The notes: generated from the sequence alone by a model not told the origin. Numbered from the stretch's first letter, positions 31,300 to 45,507 are shown. The stretch is 64,000 bases of DNA from Isoetes taiwanensis (GCA_021234155.1 JAJEKV010000052.1:4073606-4137605); one strand, 5' to 3'. A program made the numbers and translations.

Positions 31300-31620
31300 C
31301 ACATAAACCCCTTATTTTTCATATGGTTTCAAAAACTTATATTACCCATATATGTTTGAAAAACCATATCCATACCTTCAGAAAAACCATATTACCCATA
31401 TAGTTTTAAAATAGCATCTTACCCTAATGTTTAAAGAAAAACCATTCCTAACTAATGTTAAAAAACAATTCTTACTCTAATGTTGTTATTAAAACCATTC
31501 TTTCTAAAGTTTATTTAGAAAACATACTCTTAAATATTTTTGAAGAAACCAGTTACCCATATGGTTATATTTTAAAGCATGTTACCCTAATGTTAAAAAA
31601 ACCACTTAAAACTAGCTTGG
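31300..31620. repeat. Degenerate minisatellite of ATATTACCCATAT / ACCCTAATGTT words
   Basis: A roughly 30-50-base AT-rich unit (AAAAACCATATTACCCATAT and AAACCATTC.TACTCTAATGTT variants) recurs about eight times with heavy divergence. It keeps one frame open by chance at 31455-31700. Confidence 0.55.
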
Positions 31621-33660
31621 ACAAAAGCCATACTAGCATGAAGGTATCTACCTCGGTCAATAGTATGAAGGTGGACTTATCCGATACATACATGGACTAG
31701 GCTAATCAAGATGGTACTCACATCCATGGTCCACGATACTATCAAGGCATACAAAACTAGCCTAATCTTATAAGCGAGCGACCAAATACTTGACTCTTTT
31801 ATAAATTAAAGACCAAAATAATATACTTGATAAAGAACATTTTAGTATGTCTTTCTGAGCTGATACATGTTCATACATGTCAAATACATGTTTAAATTAC
31901 TTGTTCTCAAGTACGTGGTAATCCACAAACTATGCGGCCTTATCATTTCAAACATTAACCCTGAAAGCTATGCGGGGCTTGCTCATTACAAACCGTGTCC
32001 AAATTTTACTTCAAGCAGATACTTTTGTATATATGGATAATCCAAGGAAGGATCTCACCAATATGTAGATCTTCCTCAAAGTATAAGAAATGGTGTCTAT
32101 AATCATATCTTCAAGTCCACCAATTACAGTAATACTTCTAAAGGATGAAGTCTTGATTTTTGCACCCAAACATATCCATAGCAATATACTCGGTAATTAG
32201 ACAAGGGGATGTGGGTAGCTACTGAGAACTCCATGGCTTTTTTAAGCCTTCACTTAAATCATATTATTCCATCAATAAAACAAGGCCGATTTTTCAATTA
32301 CTATATTAGAGCTTTCGCATGTTGAGAATGTTAAATTTATATCAACAATAGACTTTTAGCAAGAGATCTTTGCTTACATACATATGCATGACCCCATATC
32401 CCTCCAAATACTAGTGGATCATGATTTTACATAGGCATCATTAAACAACCGCCAGACTTTGAGCATGCGTTGGTACACTCAAATTACAATGCAAATACTC
32501 AAAACTTGTTTAGAAGCTAATTACATACATTTCTTAAAGCTTATAAGTTCACTTATACATATGAACTCATCAATGACCAGGTTCTTTAGAGGTATTTATG
32601 CGGTTTCAAAAGTATGTTTTTCTTGAAAACATGTCTTGCAGATATTTTGAATGTACTAGCATTATTTTATGTTTTACGTATGTTTTTTTAGGTCAAGCTA
32701 GCATGCGACAGCTAAAGCACCTAATGATGGTCCTCAAGGAAAGGAAAAATCCCAAATGATCGAGATGATGCAAGAAGGAAAAAGACGCAAGGATGATGCC
32801 CAGGAAGAATAATGTCAAAGAAAGGATGATGCAAAAGGAAAAGAAATTGTACTTACTGTCAGTGATTGGAAAAGCGAAGGTCAACATCACGCATGAATGC
32901 AGCGAGGAAGTGTTAAGTGGAGAAGGGATTATTATTCTAGCGGATCCCTATCAATGCGATCCAATGATCAAAGATTAGGGGATAGGTTAGGTGTGGCAAT
33001 CTCAAAAATTATATGACAATTGGAAGGAAAGGGGTGGGGTAAAGAGAGGAATGCCTTGTTTGTGAAGCAACCTTAGAGGTTGCAATGATTGTGTACATGG
33101 CCTGGAAGACACGGTATCAATTGGAGAAAACTACATGTTTCTATGGATCTTGAGAACCATTGTCAATAAGGTTTACATGACAGCAGAGGCCACTTCCATC
33201 TTTTTCAAACATTATTGTATCACAAAGGTTAAGTCGGATTATGATTGTTCTCCTGAAGCTATGATGAAGGTTGAGGTGTTGTTTGGGCCTCTTATTATTT
33301 AGAATCTTCACAATAGAGTTGGTGGGGCTACATATCAGGAACATAAGTGTGATGATAGGAAAATTTCATGTACACCATATTTAGCTATGCAATTGGGATG
33401 AAAGATGTCCGAAGAAAAAAGATTTTCATTGAGCGGAAATTGGATATGTTCCGAAAGCATGGATGGCTATACATATGATTTTAGCTCTGGCACAACTAGC
33501 AAAAGGGTGTAGAAAATGGAACTAGATTGCATTGCACATGGGAACAACGTAAAGACCAACCTCTAGGACTATAGTACACCAAGGAAATATTTGAAACATA
33601 TGTGAGTTCAATCTGAAAACATGCCACATAAGGTAAGAAGGAAGGAAGGAAGGAAGAAAC
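31621..33660. other. No gene supported; short tetranucleotide repeat at the right end
   Basis: AT-rich sequence with short ORFs only. A run of GAAG/GGAA units lies at 33637-33656. The stretch 33190-33420 contains scattered protein-like words (for example VGGATYQEHKCDD) without a continuous frame, possibly a decayed mobile element. Confidence 0.35.
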
Positions 33661-33689
33661 TTTTAATGTCCATGGAACCAATGGGGTTA

Positions 33690-34260
33690 GCATGGGACCA
33701 CAAGTACAAGCGGGACCGGTCCCTAACCCGAACAAAAAGGACGAAGCCCACGAGCAAACCATAATCACCATGGCCCAGTTAAAACCACAGCGGGAAAAGC
33801 GTTTGCCGGGGATGACTACGCATCCAAAAATCCATGCTGTGCAAAGCAATAAGCATACCTCCAGCAGAACAAGACTTCACGGTAGCCTGGACGTAACCTC
33901 TTCTGGCGGAACTGCAGAAAACCTTCGCGCCAATGCATGAGGAAGCGGCGCTTCGGAAGAAAGCAGCTGAAATCGCCCGGTGGAGGTGCCTCACTCACTA
34001 AAGCGCTCCGCGATCGAGGTGCTCTCGGGCACACCGCGCTTTCAGTGCAGCTCTCGCGAGCCCGGCGCCACCCATCACTTGCACCTCCCGGGCATCCATC
34101 ACTACGCCCGACAACCACGAAGCCGAGAGCGCTCAAGCAGCGGCGGCCGGGCGGCTATCTTCGAGCGGCGCCCAAAAGGAAAAGCGGAAACGGGGATAGA
34201 GTTGTTGTTGAGAAGAGATTGCCATCCCATTGTACCCGAGAAGAGGCATACTAGAGGGAA
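33690..34260. other. GC-rich island with open frames on both strands
   Basis: This block is sharply richer in G and C than its AT-rich surroundings and contains CCCGG, GCGCC and CGCGATCG words. Plus-strand frames are open at 33692-33940 (MAQLKPQREKRLPGM), 33937-34254 and 33980-34264; minus-strand frames at 33779-33994 and 33816-34136. Long frames on both strands are expected in GC-rich DNA, so none can be called real. One plus-frame piece, EEAALRKKAAEIARWR at about 33940-33990, looks helical. It may be the CpG-rich 5' exon of a decayed gene or an inserted element. Confidence 0.35.
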
Positions 34261-37060
34261 ATAAATGCATTACTTGAGGGGAACTTGGAGTAACCCTCTA
34301 TATCCAGCCAGGTTTAGTAGGCTATGGAATAAGCATTTCAAGCATGTGACCATAGCAACTTCAAATAAACTTTGCAAAGTGCAATTTGTGTGCTAAGGTA
34401 GAGGAGACTCTTGATAAGGCGTGCAGCCAAGTCTAAGGAGCTGAATAAGGGTACATAGAAGGACCATATAGTGATCCAACTATCATGTAGATCAACTTGT
34501 GGATGTGGAGGACCTTATGCGCAATGGAACCTAATAACTATCTATGTATACATGACAAGATGGACGACAAAGACTGTCTTCCACAATTCAAGTACGCACA
34601 AAAGTCATGTGGAAGATCATACCCTTCTGATCTCTCAATGGCTGGGGCAATCTTGCGTAAGAGTCAAACCTACTATGGCCGTTTAGTTTGGGTTGTGGAG
34701 TGATGGTCAGTTACCATATTGGGAATTATCGCGGGGTGTTTGAGAAACTATGAAAATGGATACAATGGTCACCTCGGGACCCTCCCCATTTAGCCGGCAC
34801 TACATGGGTGCATTGTTGGATGCGGCCAGATAATATTGAAAAGATTAGCAAGGCAAGGGTTTGGGAGGCATGGACTGTAGACATGTTGGAGCTTTGCTCT
34901 CGTGCTAAACCTAGAAATACGCTGAAGGTTACTCTTGCAACTTGATAAGCGTGTTGGAGCAAAATAAAAACGGTGGATATTTTTCTTTCTTATCCTACTT
35001 ATATATTTGTGGGCATTTTGAAAAGAGTTAATTTGGGAGGTTTCTAATGCGGGACATACTCCCTTGAGAGTGTGGATGCATTATTTGGAAAATAGAGTCA
35101 TGTTTTGAGGCAGTGACCAGGTGACCAATTTTCTAGAGCTACTAGAAATATTCCATGGATGCACTACTCGATCTCCTATAGGATCTCTCATATAGAAGAA
35201 ATTGCTGATTGGAAGAGTTTTGTGGAAGGTTATCTCTCTTGAAGACATGGAAGAGCCATTCTGAACCTCTTCAATTCCTTTTGGGTGAGATGGGATTCCA
35301 ATCATGCAATGGAAGATGGAGACCGAGGAAGTGGAGGAGGCTGAAATACGGCATAGAGATGCAGTGGCAAGCTATGATACCTCGGGTCAACCAAAGCTCT
35401 AAAACCTACTCTGAAGTGAAGCAGGTGGGATTGACCAGGGATGGCATCAATGACTACATCAAGCATTGGCAAACTAATTGATGACACTAATGCGTGCATT
35501 GATAGATGCGGAAGAAGGTGGTTAACTTGTTGGATAGAGGTAGACGCATCACGGGAAGGGTGTTGAAGGGTGGCTCCCTAAGCGGTGGAGGACATTGCTT
35601 GGTCTTGAGAGTGTAGTAGCATTGTTAAGGCCCATGCTCCTCCTCAATCACGACAAACACTATGTTGGTCCCTAAGAAAGATAGGCCAAAATATCTAGGC
35701 CTAGATGTTTTATGAACCGGCAAGCGGCGTGGAGTGGCACCAATTTGTGTGAAGTAAAACGGCCAGTTCTGAGACTTATCCGGTGTGGTTGGGATACACA
35801 CCATCTCGAGATATTTGCAAGAAGAAGGTGATGTTAACTTCAATAAAAGGTCGCGTGTGGAATGGTGTGTCCGGTGCGCAGTTGACTATGTCATAGATAA
35901 AGAAATATTGATTGTTGGACAAAAGGTGGAGGAGAAATCCTAGTGATCGATCTTTGGCTAGACTTATTGAAGCAAATGAAAGCATTACTTCGTGGACTCC
36001 AAAAACTATTCAGTAAAGAAGCTGAGGATTCTACAATACCTCGGGATGTAAGGAATAAGGTTCTCATATCACTTGGGGATCTTTGTTGGGAAAATGAAAA
36101 ACTATGTAAATATGTTTTCTACGTACCTCATACATCAATCACGGTTAATAAAAGTTATTGTGCTAGCGAGTTTCATGATATATGATGTTGTAATTTTGAG
36201 AGTTAAGGTGTGAATTTATATTAAGGTGTGTGATTGTATGTTAAGAAACATAATTGACTTTTATCAGTTACTAAAATTGCAATATAAATTTGTCCCAAAA
36301 TCCTCCCAATTTAATTGAATTGATGGTTAGCTCACTTCCCACCCACCCCTCCTCTTCCCCTTTTTACATTTGATACATAGGTCACATTATTTCTGATTAA
36401 CTTTGCCCAGCTTGTTAGTTTGATCACTTTGGTAACGTATTGATTTATGGTTATGGAGACTTGGAGCTTATGTTGATATGTGACTTTTGTTTATGGTAAC
36501 TTATATTTGATATGCATGACTTTTAGTTTTATAGAGGTGGCTTGTTTTGGTTTTAAAGCCTTGGTGGCTAATTATGGATTCTTGGTGGCTTATATATTGA
36601 TACTTAGTGCAGCATGGTTTTATTGTGGCCGGTATAGGGGCGGTTAGCTGTGAGAGTTGTTAGCACTTGATGGATTTCGCGTTTAGTAGCCTTTGAATTG
36701 CCGGAGAGGGCCTTGTGTTACGTGCCTTCATTTTGCGGGACTATGTTGATCGTGTTGTGAAGATGATGCTCTATAATAGCTCTTACATCCTTGATGATGC
36801 GGGGTCTGTTTGATACTCCGTTACGGAATAACGCTTTTAATTAGTACTTCTGACGAATAGTCAACATACGCGATCGTGTTGGCAATTTGGTTGATAGAGA
36901 ATCTTTTGCTTTAAACAGGTTCCTTCATAGTAACATCTCGCACCTGCATGTGGGTTCCTTCTACAACTTATTTGTAAACCCAAAAGGCACGTAGGCATGA
37001 GGGTCCCCTTTTCCTCTTGAGTTGTGTATGAGTGTCTCTTAGGCGGTTTGTTTATCTTTA
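34261..37060. other. No intact gene; possible decayed mobile-element coding sequence
   Basis: Short runs of coding-like sequence (LCAKVEETLDKA at about 34385-34420; KYGIEMQWQAMIPRVNQ at 35340-35395; RDVRNKVLISLGDLCWENEK at about 36040-36100) lie in different frames without a shared ORF. They may be remnants of a retroelement but no catalytic motif can be pointed to. Confidence 0.3.
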
Positions 37061-37245
37061 GGGTTTTCGAAAACCCAAAGAGGCAGTTTTCATCGGGGGA
37101 TAAGCTCCTTCTTAGAGATACATATTGTGGAAGTGCCCACAAGAGGCTGACATGTTTTTGTTTATGGAGATGCCCAAAAAGAGGTTTGTCCTACACTCTG
37201 CAATATCGGCATGTTTACATTTTATGGAGATGCCCAAAAGGGCCA
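37061..37245. repeat. GGGTTTTCGAAAACCC palindrome and following direct repeat
   Basis: A perfect 16-bp palindrome (37061-37076) is followed by AAAGAGGCAGTTTTCATC. A 59-bp direct repeat with TTTATGGAGATGCCCAAAA lies at about 37151-37180 and 37210-37239. The palindrome resembles four hairpins elsewhere in the window (41572, 44130, 46590 and, inverted, 55334). Confidence 0.6.
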
Positions 37246-38284
37246 TTTTGTCCACCTTGTCTCTATAGCTCTAGAAGTAATATTTAGCTTCAATGCCAAC
37301 TGAATGGTTTGCTTAGGCAGAATGCTTTCTTATCGCATTCATGCAACACATTACAAAAGCAAGTGGGTGAGAATATTGGTACACATGCAAAGTTAGAGCA
37401 AAATTGAATCTTAGAAAGTCATAGATCTAAGCGTGTAATGGAGGAGAATGAGAAGTTGCAACAAAGGCTGAAAAGACTAAAGACTACACCACTTGGTTCA
37501 AGAGAAAGATATAAATCCATTAAGCTGATCCAGTTATTGGTTCCAGGTGGTGGAGAAGCTAAGCTATTAAAATACTAGTTGATCCTATGTTTTGCCCAAA
37601 GGGTAACAAAAAAGAAGGCCAAGCACAAAGCGAGAGAAAGGATGAATGTTTGGTGGAGCTTTTGAAGCAAATTTATACAAAAGAGGATATGTTGAGATTG
37701 ATGAGCCTTCCAGGTATTGTCCAATTTGGTATACTTGCATTTACATCATTAGAATCATATTCATGCATTTCAATGTAATTATCATGTTGGTGCTTATCTC
37801 TTAAGAAACTTGATTGAAGTGGTGATCAGGGATTTACATTATTGCATAAGTGTCAAAAGCCTTCAAATATCATCTGACAACCTTGGAGTGAGTAGAGCTT
37901 ACGTGGCTATTCAAGACCTTGAAAGTGGCTACAAGAAGTATGGGCGTTAGGAAGTCTATGCCACCTAATTTGATCTTAATTTTTTTGCGAAAAATGTCCA
38001 AAGCCTTAAGGCAATGTTCTTTGGAGAACTATACTTTCCTTATACTAGATGGCATGATGTTTGATATTTTTCTCTATATACTGGAGTGGCCTCTAGCAAT
38101 TTGCAGATGTTGTATGCTATGAGTCTACTGGCCATGTTAGAGGCCACCTAGATCTTTTTTAGCAGTGATAATAGATGGTCGGATCCTTTGGACTATGATT
38201 TTGGGTGCCATAGGTTTGTCATACAAAGAGGGCATAACTATCCTTGCATTTGAGAAATTTCTACACCGTCTTCCTGACACCTCC

Positions 38285-39075
38285 CATTTCGCTTATGATC
38301 ATTTATGATTGAGGGCACCTATGATTTTAAAGTATGAAATACGAGTTTGCCTAAGGTTTTGATGGAAAATCGAGCTTCTATATGGCTTTACGTAAGGTTT
38401 TAGAATATGAAATATGGGGGCTCGAACCTCTACCAAAATAAGTCAATATTCTAGTAAGACTATTTTGACCAATATAATCAATGAGCTAACATGATTATTT
38501 TTTTTAGTTTAAATCAAATCCTCCTAGAACCCCCTGTTATTGTGCCACATATTCTAAACGAGGTGCACCCTGTACCCTCATGACACCTCATGACACCCTC
38601 ATTTCGCTTATGGTCGATTGGGGGCACCTATGATTTTAAAGTATGAAATACGAGTTTGCCTAAGGTTTTGATGGAAAATCGAGCTTCTATATATACGACT
38701 TTGCCTAAGGTTTTAGAATATACAAATCTGGGGCTGAACTATCAAATAACTTAATATCCTAATGAACTGCGACCAACATAGCAATGGCGAACATGGTATT
38801 TTTAGTTTTAAATCTTTTTTTTTTATGACAACCCACTCAATTGTTTTTGGGATATGGTCTATGGTTTCAGGGATTGATATTTTTACATCCCTATCAAATC
38901 CCCCTAGAACCCAAATAACTCAATATCCTAGTAAAACTACTTTCACCAACATAACCAATGAGCTAACATGATTATTTTTTAGTTTAAATGTTTCTTGTAA
39001 TAACAACCCACTCAATTGTTTTTGGGATATGGTCTATGATTTCAGGAATTGTTATTTTTACATCCCTATCAAATC
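38285..39075. repeat. Complex tandem duplication, periods about 315 and 175 bp
   Basis: A block beginning CATTTCGCTTATG..C and containing GGCACCTATGATTTTAAAGT occurs at 38285 and 38600. A second block containing CAACCCACTCAATTGTTTTT and GGGATATGGTCTATG occurs at about 38829 and 39004, and CCAACATAACCAATGAGCTA-like words recur between them. The whole is a nested tandem duplication of non-coding AT-rich sequence. Confidence 0.8.
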
Positions 39076-39079
39076 CCCT

Positions 39080-40745
39080 TGGAACCCCCTGTTATTGTGC
39101 TACATATTGCATCATAAATGCATGTTGAACAAACAAAGTATCATGCTTTGTGTCATCAGATATATAACAATGGGTATCCTTAATCACAAACACGCTTTTA
39201 TTTGAGCACTTTATCAGCGAGATGGGCAACAGCTACCAAGATCATTAAACTTCATATCCATTATTAAAGTTTTACTTAATGCATTAAAACCTCTTTCTAC
39301 GTGGGGACAAAGTAGAGTAAGCGAAAATCTTTTCCAATTTATTAACTCGGCGAAGTAGCGGAAGAACAGAAAGATCTCACTTGTTGTTGTTCCTCCCTTG
39401 GCCGCCTGTGTTAAGCCCTTCTTTTGCTTATTCAATTGTCAAACATTTGTAACAACGCCATAAACTTGCCTTCCAAATCCTCACACTTCTTTGCACGCTG
39501 GCCTTACTTGCCAAATTTTGTCATTGAAGAAACTCCCACCATAATCTCCGTCTAAAGCTTTGCTTTTAATTTTATTAAGAATAGGTTGTGCCAATCCGTC
39601 AGATCTGCTGCCAAAATCTCAACCTTCATTGCCTTATCCCTTGCCCTAAACCTAAAATTTTCTGAAACCTCCTTATATTTTTACCTTTGCTTCTTCTCTA
39701 TTAATCAACTATTGCCCTTATTTATCCATAGCACATATTATGATGCACACTTTTTTGTTTGGGCGTCCCTTTCATATATTTTGACCGTCACTCCTCACCT
39801 TACCAAAGCCAAGAAATTGGGAATTTCATTGAAGTTTTATCATTTGCACAAGCTTGTTTATTTATGTGGTTCCCAAGGTCTATCACCGGGAATTGTCATC
39901 GTCTTATCAAGCTGATAAGAATTTTTTGAAGAACTGTGTCATCAATATATGGTCTTGGGCTCGTTGGAAGCTTAACTCAGATGACCATTCGGTTATGGGG
40001 TACATGGTGTTTCCTCTGTTTTAGTCGGCCAGATCCACGGCAGTCCGACCACTGGCTAGGGTTTGGCTACTGATTTTCTTTTAGCCATAACGGATCTGAG
40101 AATTGCAAAGCGACTTTGGGTGTGTTGGGCTTGTGCTGGAAACTCTTTGAGCACTCTATCCAATAGTGTTAAGCACTGAGAGGGTGGAGTGCATTGGGAA
40201 GAGCGGTTCAGCTCTGAAACTTGACCTCGACTTTGCACTGAGCGAGCGAGCGGCACCGGATAAGTTTTACATTTCATTTTTGAATCAAGGCAATGACCAA
40301 TTACATTTAGCAAGGGTAGCATATATATTTTGATTTCAAGACATTGCATTTAGTAAAGAACTTACGGCATGTTAGTCACTAATTTGCTCTCTCTCTCGTT
40401 TCTATAAGCTTTGAGATTTCTTTAGCTCTTAAGTTTATAAGAGATCAAATATTTCTAGTTTATATTGAGACACAAATTAGAATCTGTGAGAGGCTAAGAG
40501 TTTTGCATAGAGCAAGGCAAATGCATTTGAGTAAAGGTGGACGGAATAGGATTCTACACGGAGATGAGAGGGCTGCGACCTCGCCCATTACAGGATCATG
40601 GTGGACCCACCAATGGCTGGACCACTATAAGCTCCAGCCATAGAATAACAGCCAGGCATGCAAGAAAGAGCGGCCTTGAAGACACAATGCATATGTATAT
40701 AAAGGTGTGGTATTTGTAGTAAAAAGGTAGGATAATACTTTTCTG
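39080..40745. other. No gene supported
   Basis: Open frames of 60-109 codons occur on both strands without motifs or splice borders. A small (TCTC)-rich patch lies at about 40388-40400. Confidence 0.4.
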
Positions 40746-40749
40746 ATTT

Positions 40750-40791
40750 GAGGGTCTAACCCCGCCATAGGCGAATGGCGGGCAAACCCTC
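40750..40791. repeat. 42-base imperfect hairpin
   Basis: GAGGGT and CCCCGCCAT (40750-40768) pair with ATGGCGGG and ACCCTC (40775-40791) around the loop AGGCGA, with a short bulge on each side. It could be a small foldback element or structured RNA, but nothing nearby assigns a role. Confidence 0.5.
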
Positions 40792-43383
40792 AGCCCAGTT
40801 CGGATCATAAAATGACTAAAAAGGAGAGCTGAACTTTAATAGTAATAGCTTACAAGTGCTCTTACATCAATTGCTTGAGGGCGTCTGAGATTATGTGAAG
40901 ACATCTATAGAGTAATCAAAAACCATGTTTGGACTCTACAAGTTTTTCCTTCTGAGAATGTGTGCTCTAAAAGTGGAGCAGGGAATAACACAATCAATTA
41001 TCTTTGTAGACCTTCAAAAAGCTTCGAAGATGAGGACTTTTCATCTGTCGGGTTTTTCATTTGAAGATGAATAGCTAGTAACACAAAACCAAGGGAAGGG
41101 TGATACCATATCTGCACAATCGGATGATTGATCTTTTTATTTCTTTATCATCGTAGATATAAATATAGATTGGGTACATTTGTAAGCTATGAAATTGGGC
41201 GGTTTTCTTTGCACAATGCATAGTTCTATCAACATAGTATATACATGCCTATAGCCTTGAAATTAGGAAGTTTCTTTAGACACCATTACCTCTGGACTAT
41301 TAAAGGCGGTGTGGCTTCTACATAAGTTAGAGGTTGTGTTATAGTGTGGTTAGAATATTTCAAGATGGTTTATAAACGGACCTTTGGACCATTGATGTTA
41401 TGTTGGCAGTAATTACTACATATTCACTTTCGGTTGGAGCTCTAATATTTTAATATGGTTTAGTTTAGAGTTTTCGCAGCCTAACAATAATGGCGGGAAA
41501 AATCAATCGAGAATAGCCGAGGAAAGCGATGCGATCATATCGCGTACATCGATGGAATTACATTACCTATTAAGGTTTTTCCTCGAAAACCCCTTGGTAG
41601 GGAGTTTTAATCACGATAGTATCGGTGTCACTAATAGTCGAACTTGATCGTCTACGCATTTGGACACCACTAATAGGCACCAAGACTATCACGAGAACAA
41701 TTGTAAAAGAAGGGACTAAGTGTCGAGGTCGGTGGGGGTTCCTCAAGTAGGCCGCGAGATGGCGAATTTCCTTCCACGGTACGGTGTTCTATTTCCACGA
41801 TGGGGATTCACGGTGTAACTTAGGAGTTCATAATGCGACCCACCTCGCAAGGGTGGGGCGATTAGATCCACAATATTGTACATCTCAAGTAGCAACCGAG
41901 AAAGGCTACATCATAACGGCGTGATGTGCTAGTGGCGCCCGCGCACGAGGCTTCGCCCATGCAAGTCCAAAGGCCTGCAGCACGGAACATTAATGTATTC
42001 TATTCTATTCTATTCCTAATATATTAAAGAATGAGCAATGTTACAAGCAAGTGAACCAAGCGATAAGAAAAGGAATTGAGATCCTGAAGCGGGAACATTT
42101 CAAAACAATGCTACTTGTAGCTCAAACTGACACCCACAACAAGAGGGTGTAAAATAAGCTAGTGAGGTTACAACGGCCCGGCGTTTAAAGCACTTTTAAG
42201 TGCTGAAACTACATGGGGCGTCGGCTTGAGTCACGCCCTTCTCCCTCCTTTTCCACAGAGCGCAGAAACTTCGGTCCGGTCTGTTTCTGTTGATGATGGA
42301 GGCATGGAGGTAGCGGATGATTTTCCACGGCATGGGGAGTGCATGCAGTGGGGGTGAAGCCCAGGAAGAAGCTTGGTTGAGAGGAAAATAATGTCGGTCC
42401 GAGATTGGGATTACTGTTTGGACAAAGAGTTGAACAAAGGAAAGATAAAATGGCATATGTCTGAGGCATATTTCAAGAGAAGTTGGAAGCTTACTATATA
42501 TGTAGAAAAATCTACAAGAATTGTCTACCCAACAAAGAAGTGATAAGAAAACAGCCCGGCCCTTGCTGCGTTTAAAATTACACTAGATCGTACTTTGAGG
42601 AACACAAAGTGGCCGGGCTGCATTTGTGGCATGCAATGCCAAAGATACCACAATAGACAGTAAGCGATGGGTGTGTAGCACATGTTAGGAAAAGAAATGA
42701 AGAAGTAGCGAAGCCAAAGGGTGTATTTGCATCAAATGAGATGATGCATGTGATGAAAATATAAAGGCAACCAGGAATGCGATTACGAGGAGATTGGAAA
42801 ATCAGTTTTACTTATCACAAAAGATAAGGCGTTAGGGAGGTGGTGAAGAGGCAATGAGCCTCTGAATTCTGAAAATGATGTTGGAAGAGGTACAGCTTGA
42901 GTTTAAGGCAGACCTACAAATGATTTGGCTACCACAAAGCGAGGAGGAGTTCAACTTAATCCAACATGTGAGTTGGGCGGTAAAAGATTTGGGCCGGCTA
43001 ATCGGATGGGGAAACTTGTACCCGAGGAACAAAGGTACAAAACAATGAACCCTACATGTCTACGTGTAGGCGGGGTCAAGCGTAAACTCAAACTTGAGGA
43101 GTTAAAGAGTTCTCCGAGAAAGAGCGAGACTTCATTCTATAAACAATTTGTGGAAGAAAATGGATACTCACACTGTATCTACTGTAGTGTAGTTGTGAAA
43201 ACCAACCATTACGGGTTAGTTCCCTAGGTAATTCACGACTTTTCCTTCTTATAACCCCTTTCTTCCTCTTCTTCTTCATCGGCCACATAAAATTCTCCTT
43301 GCTTTCTTGACCTGTACCCCACCGCCCACCCCACACCTTACTCGCACCGTCATTTTAATATGTTCCTTACCTTGTAGTTCTCG
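40792..43383. other. No gene supported; contains a Copia-like leader hairpin and a TATTC microsatellite
   Basis: AAGGTTTTTCCTCGAAAACC with GGGAGTTTTAATC downstream lies at 41572-41610, resembling the hairpin near the end of plant Copia LTRs. TATTC is repeated about four times at 41996-42016. ORFs on both strands at 42196-42469 and 42832-43227 have no recognisable features. Confidence 0.4.
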
Positions 43384-44963
43384 TTTGTTGAAGGAAGGTA
43401 TGGTGTTGGTAAAGAACCCCTCATATACTCTCACCATTCTCTATCATTCCTTTGATCTCGGCTTTCCTCTACTTTTTGCTCTTCCTCCAAACCTTCTCGA
43501 CATTTGTCTTCCATTAAGCATAATGTATTTGGATTTCTCTGTTGTGCGGTGTGGAGCATTGTGTTTCCGAGGCGATATAGCATGATGGCTAATGTGTGGC
43601 TCTTTGTGGCATGTAGTGGCTTTGAGGTTGGGCGACTGATAAGCGTGATAGCCTGTCATGGCTCTTTGTGGCATGGTGGTTTTGGTTTGGGCGGCATTAG
43701 CATTGTGGCTAATGTGTGGCTATTTGTTGTGTGTGATGGTGATTGAGATCTTGACAATGTGCAGTTCTTGGTTGTGACATTGGAGGCCTAGTGCTGGGAT
43801 TCTTGGTTGTGATATTGGAGCCCTGGGTGCCTAGTCTGTGATTGGTGGTGAAGATTACTTGCATTTGAGTTAGTAGATGGTTGGAGATATTGCTTGAGCT
43901 CTATATACTTGGCATCACATATACTTTGGCATGTTTAGGAGCATCTACTATATTTTATTGATTTGTGGTTGCGGGTCCTTTTATCAAATTTGGAGAATAA
44001 TCGAACACATCATTGTGAGGCGTCCCCAGGGATTTTAGAGAATCACGGATTTTATTTGTTCAGAAGAAGCCATCTTATACTCAATTGTGTTTTAGCCTAT
44101 CATTGATTAGTGTTACTATTGTCGTCGAGGGTTTTCCTCGGCGAAACCCGAAAGGAGGCGGGAGTTTTTAAATCGGAAACTATAATGATGCACACACTTT
44201 CAATGCATCCCGATGTATTGTGTATATGTTGTGTATATTGGCATGGTTTTAATTAAACGGATATGTGATTTGTGTATATGACCTTAGTTTTGGGTAGGCG
44301 CCCGGATGTGGCCTTTCGTTATATTTGTGTATATTGACATGGTTTTAGTGGAGGCATGGGGTGTAGCCTTTTCTTTCCAGTTCTACATCTTGGGTTGGCT
44401 TATTTGGTTTTGACAATTGAACTTATCTTATTATCATGATAAGAAGATATCTGAGATAGAGATTGTTAGTGGAAGATACATTTTATATACATGTTACGGC
44501 ATGTGGTCTGGAATTCAACGAAGCTTCTGAGGTTAAGTTTAACTTGAATTATAACATAGTATCATATAGCTTGTTGTTCATTGTTGAAGACGATGTATTC
44601 ATAGTTTGCCACAGAAGGTGCAGAGGGTGTATTTGTGAGCTAGGTTTTGGCCATGTGCGGAGTGCTTCAAATAGTACACCAAAAGGATGTCTTAATCCGT
44701 CCTGCAATTGAGGTCTCACCATGGGGTTCAAAAGAAGGACAATGGTGCCATTTGAAGATGCACAACCGGCAAAGTCTATAGATGAGTCAGTGTGACTGAT
44801 TTGAATACAGCGAGCCATTCTACCACCACGGTCAGAAAGGCGTCAAGAAGCTATAGAAGAAACATACATCCACCGGTTGTAAACCTGACACCGGTTGTGG
44901 AAAAACAACGTGAATCAGATTGTACACCTTTGAAGCACCTAAGGAAGTTGAGGGAAGTGATTA

Positions 44964-45160
44964 TTGGATAGAACCTTGGATGAATATGTACTAAAAGGAA
45001 GAGCTGAGAAGAACAAAGGGGTAAAACGGAGGATAGCAAAAGAAGTTGTTGAGCTACAAGAAAGAGAACAAAAGTATACAAAAAGATACATGGGTCTCTG
45101 TGAAGTGCAATACATGTCACATTACCTTCTATTTTCCATATCAATTTTAGGATATCTTAC
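44964..45160 (+). CDS. Possible exon, charged helix
   Basis: The frame reads LDEYVLKGRAEKNKGVKRRI and AKEVVELQEREQKYTKRYM, a lysine/arginine/glutamate-rich helix typical of a coiled coil. The equivalent place in the second duplication copy (about 47450-47560) keeps the DEYV, KNK and ELQ-like words but in broken frames. Splice borders are unclear and the family is unknown. Confidence 0.25.
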
Positions 45161-45507
45161 CACATGGTATTGCCGCAGGCTTACGTGTTGTGAGTGAGCA
45201 ACCGGTGGTAACTTTATCGTACTCCCAACAACTTCTAAACTACTAGAAATGGTAGCAATTGTTTCCTATTTTTTCCAACTACTTTTATAAGCCAATTTGT
45301 AGAGGTGGATGTTTTACCATAAAATTGAGGAGTTTATCTTTGGAAAAATGTCCATTCCCAAGCAATTACTACACTATAATTGGGATGCAATATTATCAAA
45401 TTTTTAGCAATTTTATGAAGTTCTTTAGGTACACATCACAGTAAACCATGAATCTAGATTTTAAAAAATGGTAAATATAGCAACTTCACAGTTTTCACAC
45501 CTTAAAG

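Noticed and set aside
42196..42469. Two overlapping 86-codon minus-strand ORFs
   Set aside because: They are the same DNA in different frames, with no motif, splice border or neighbouring coding evidence.
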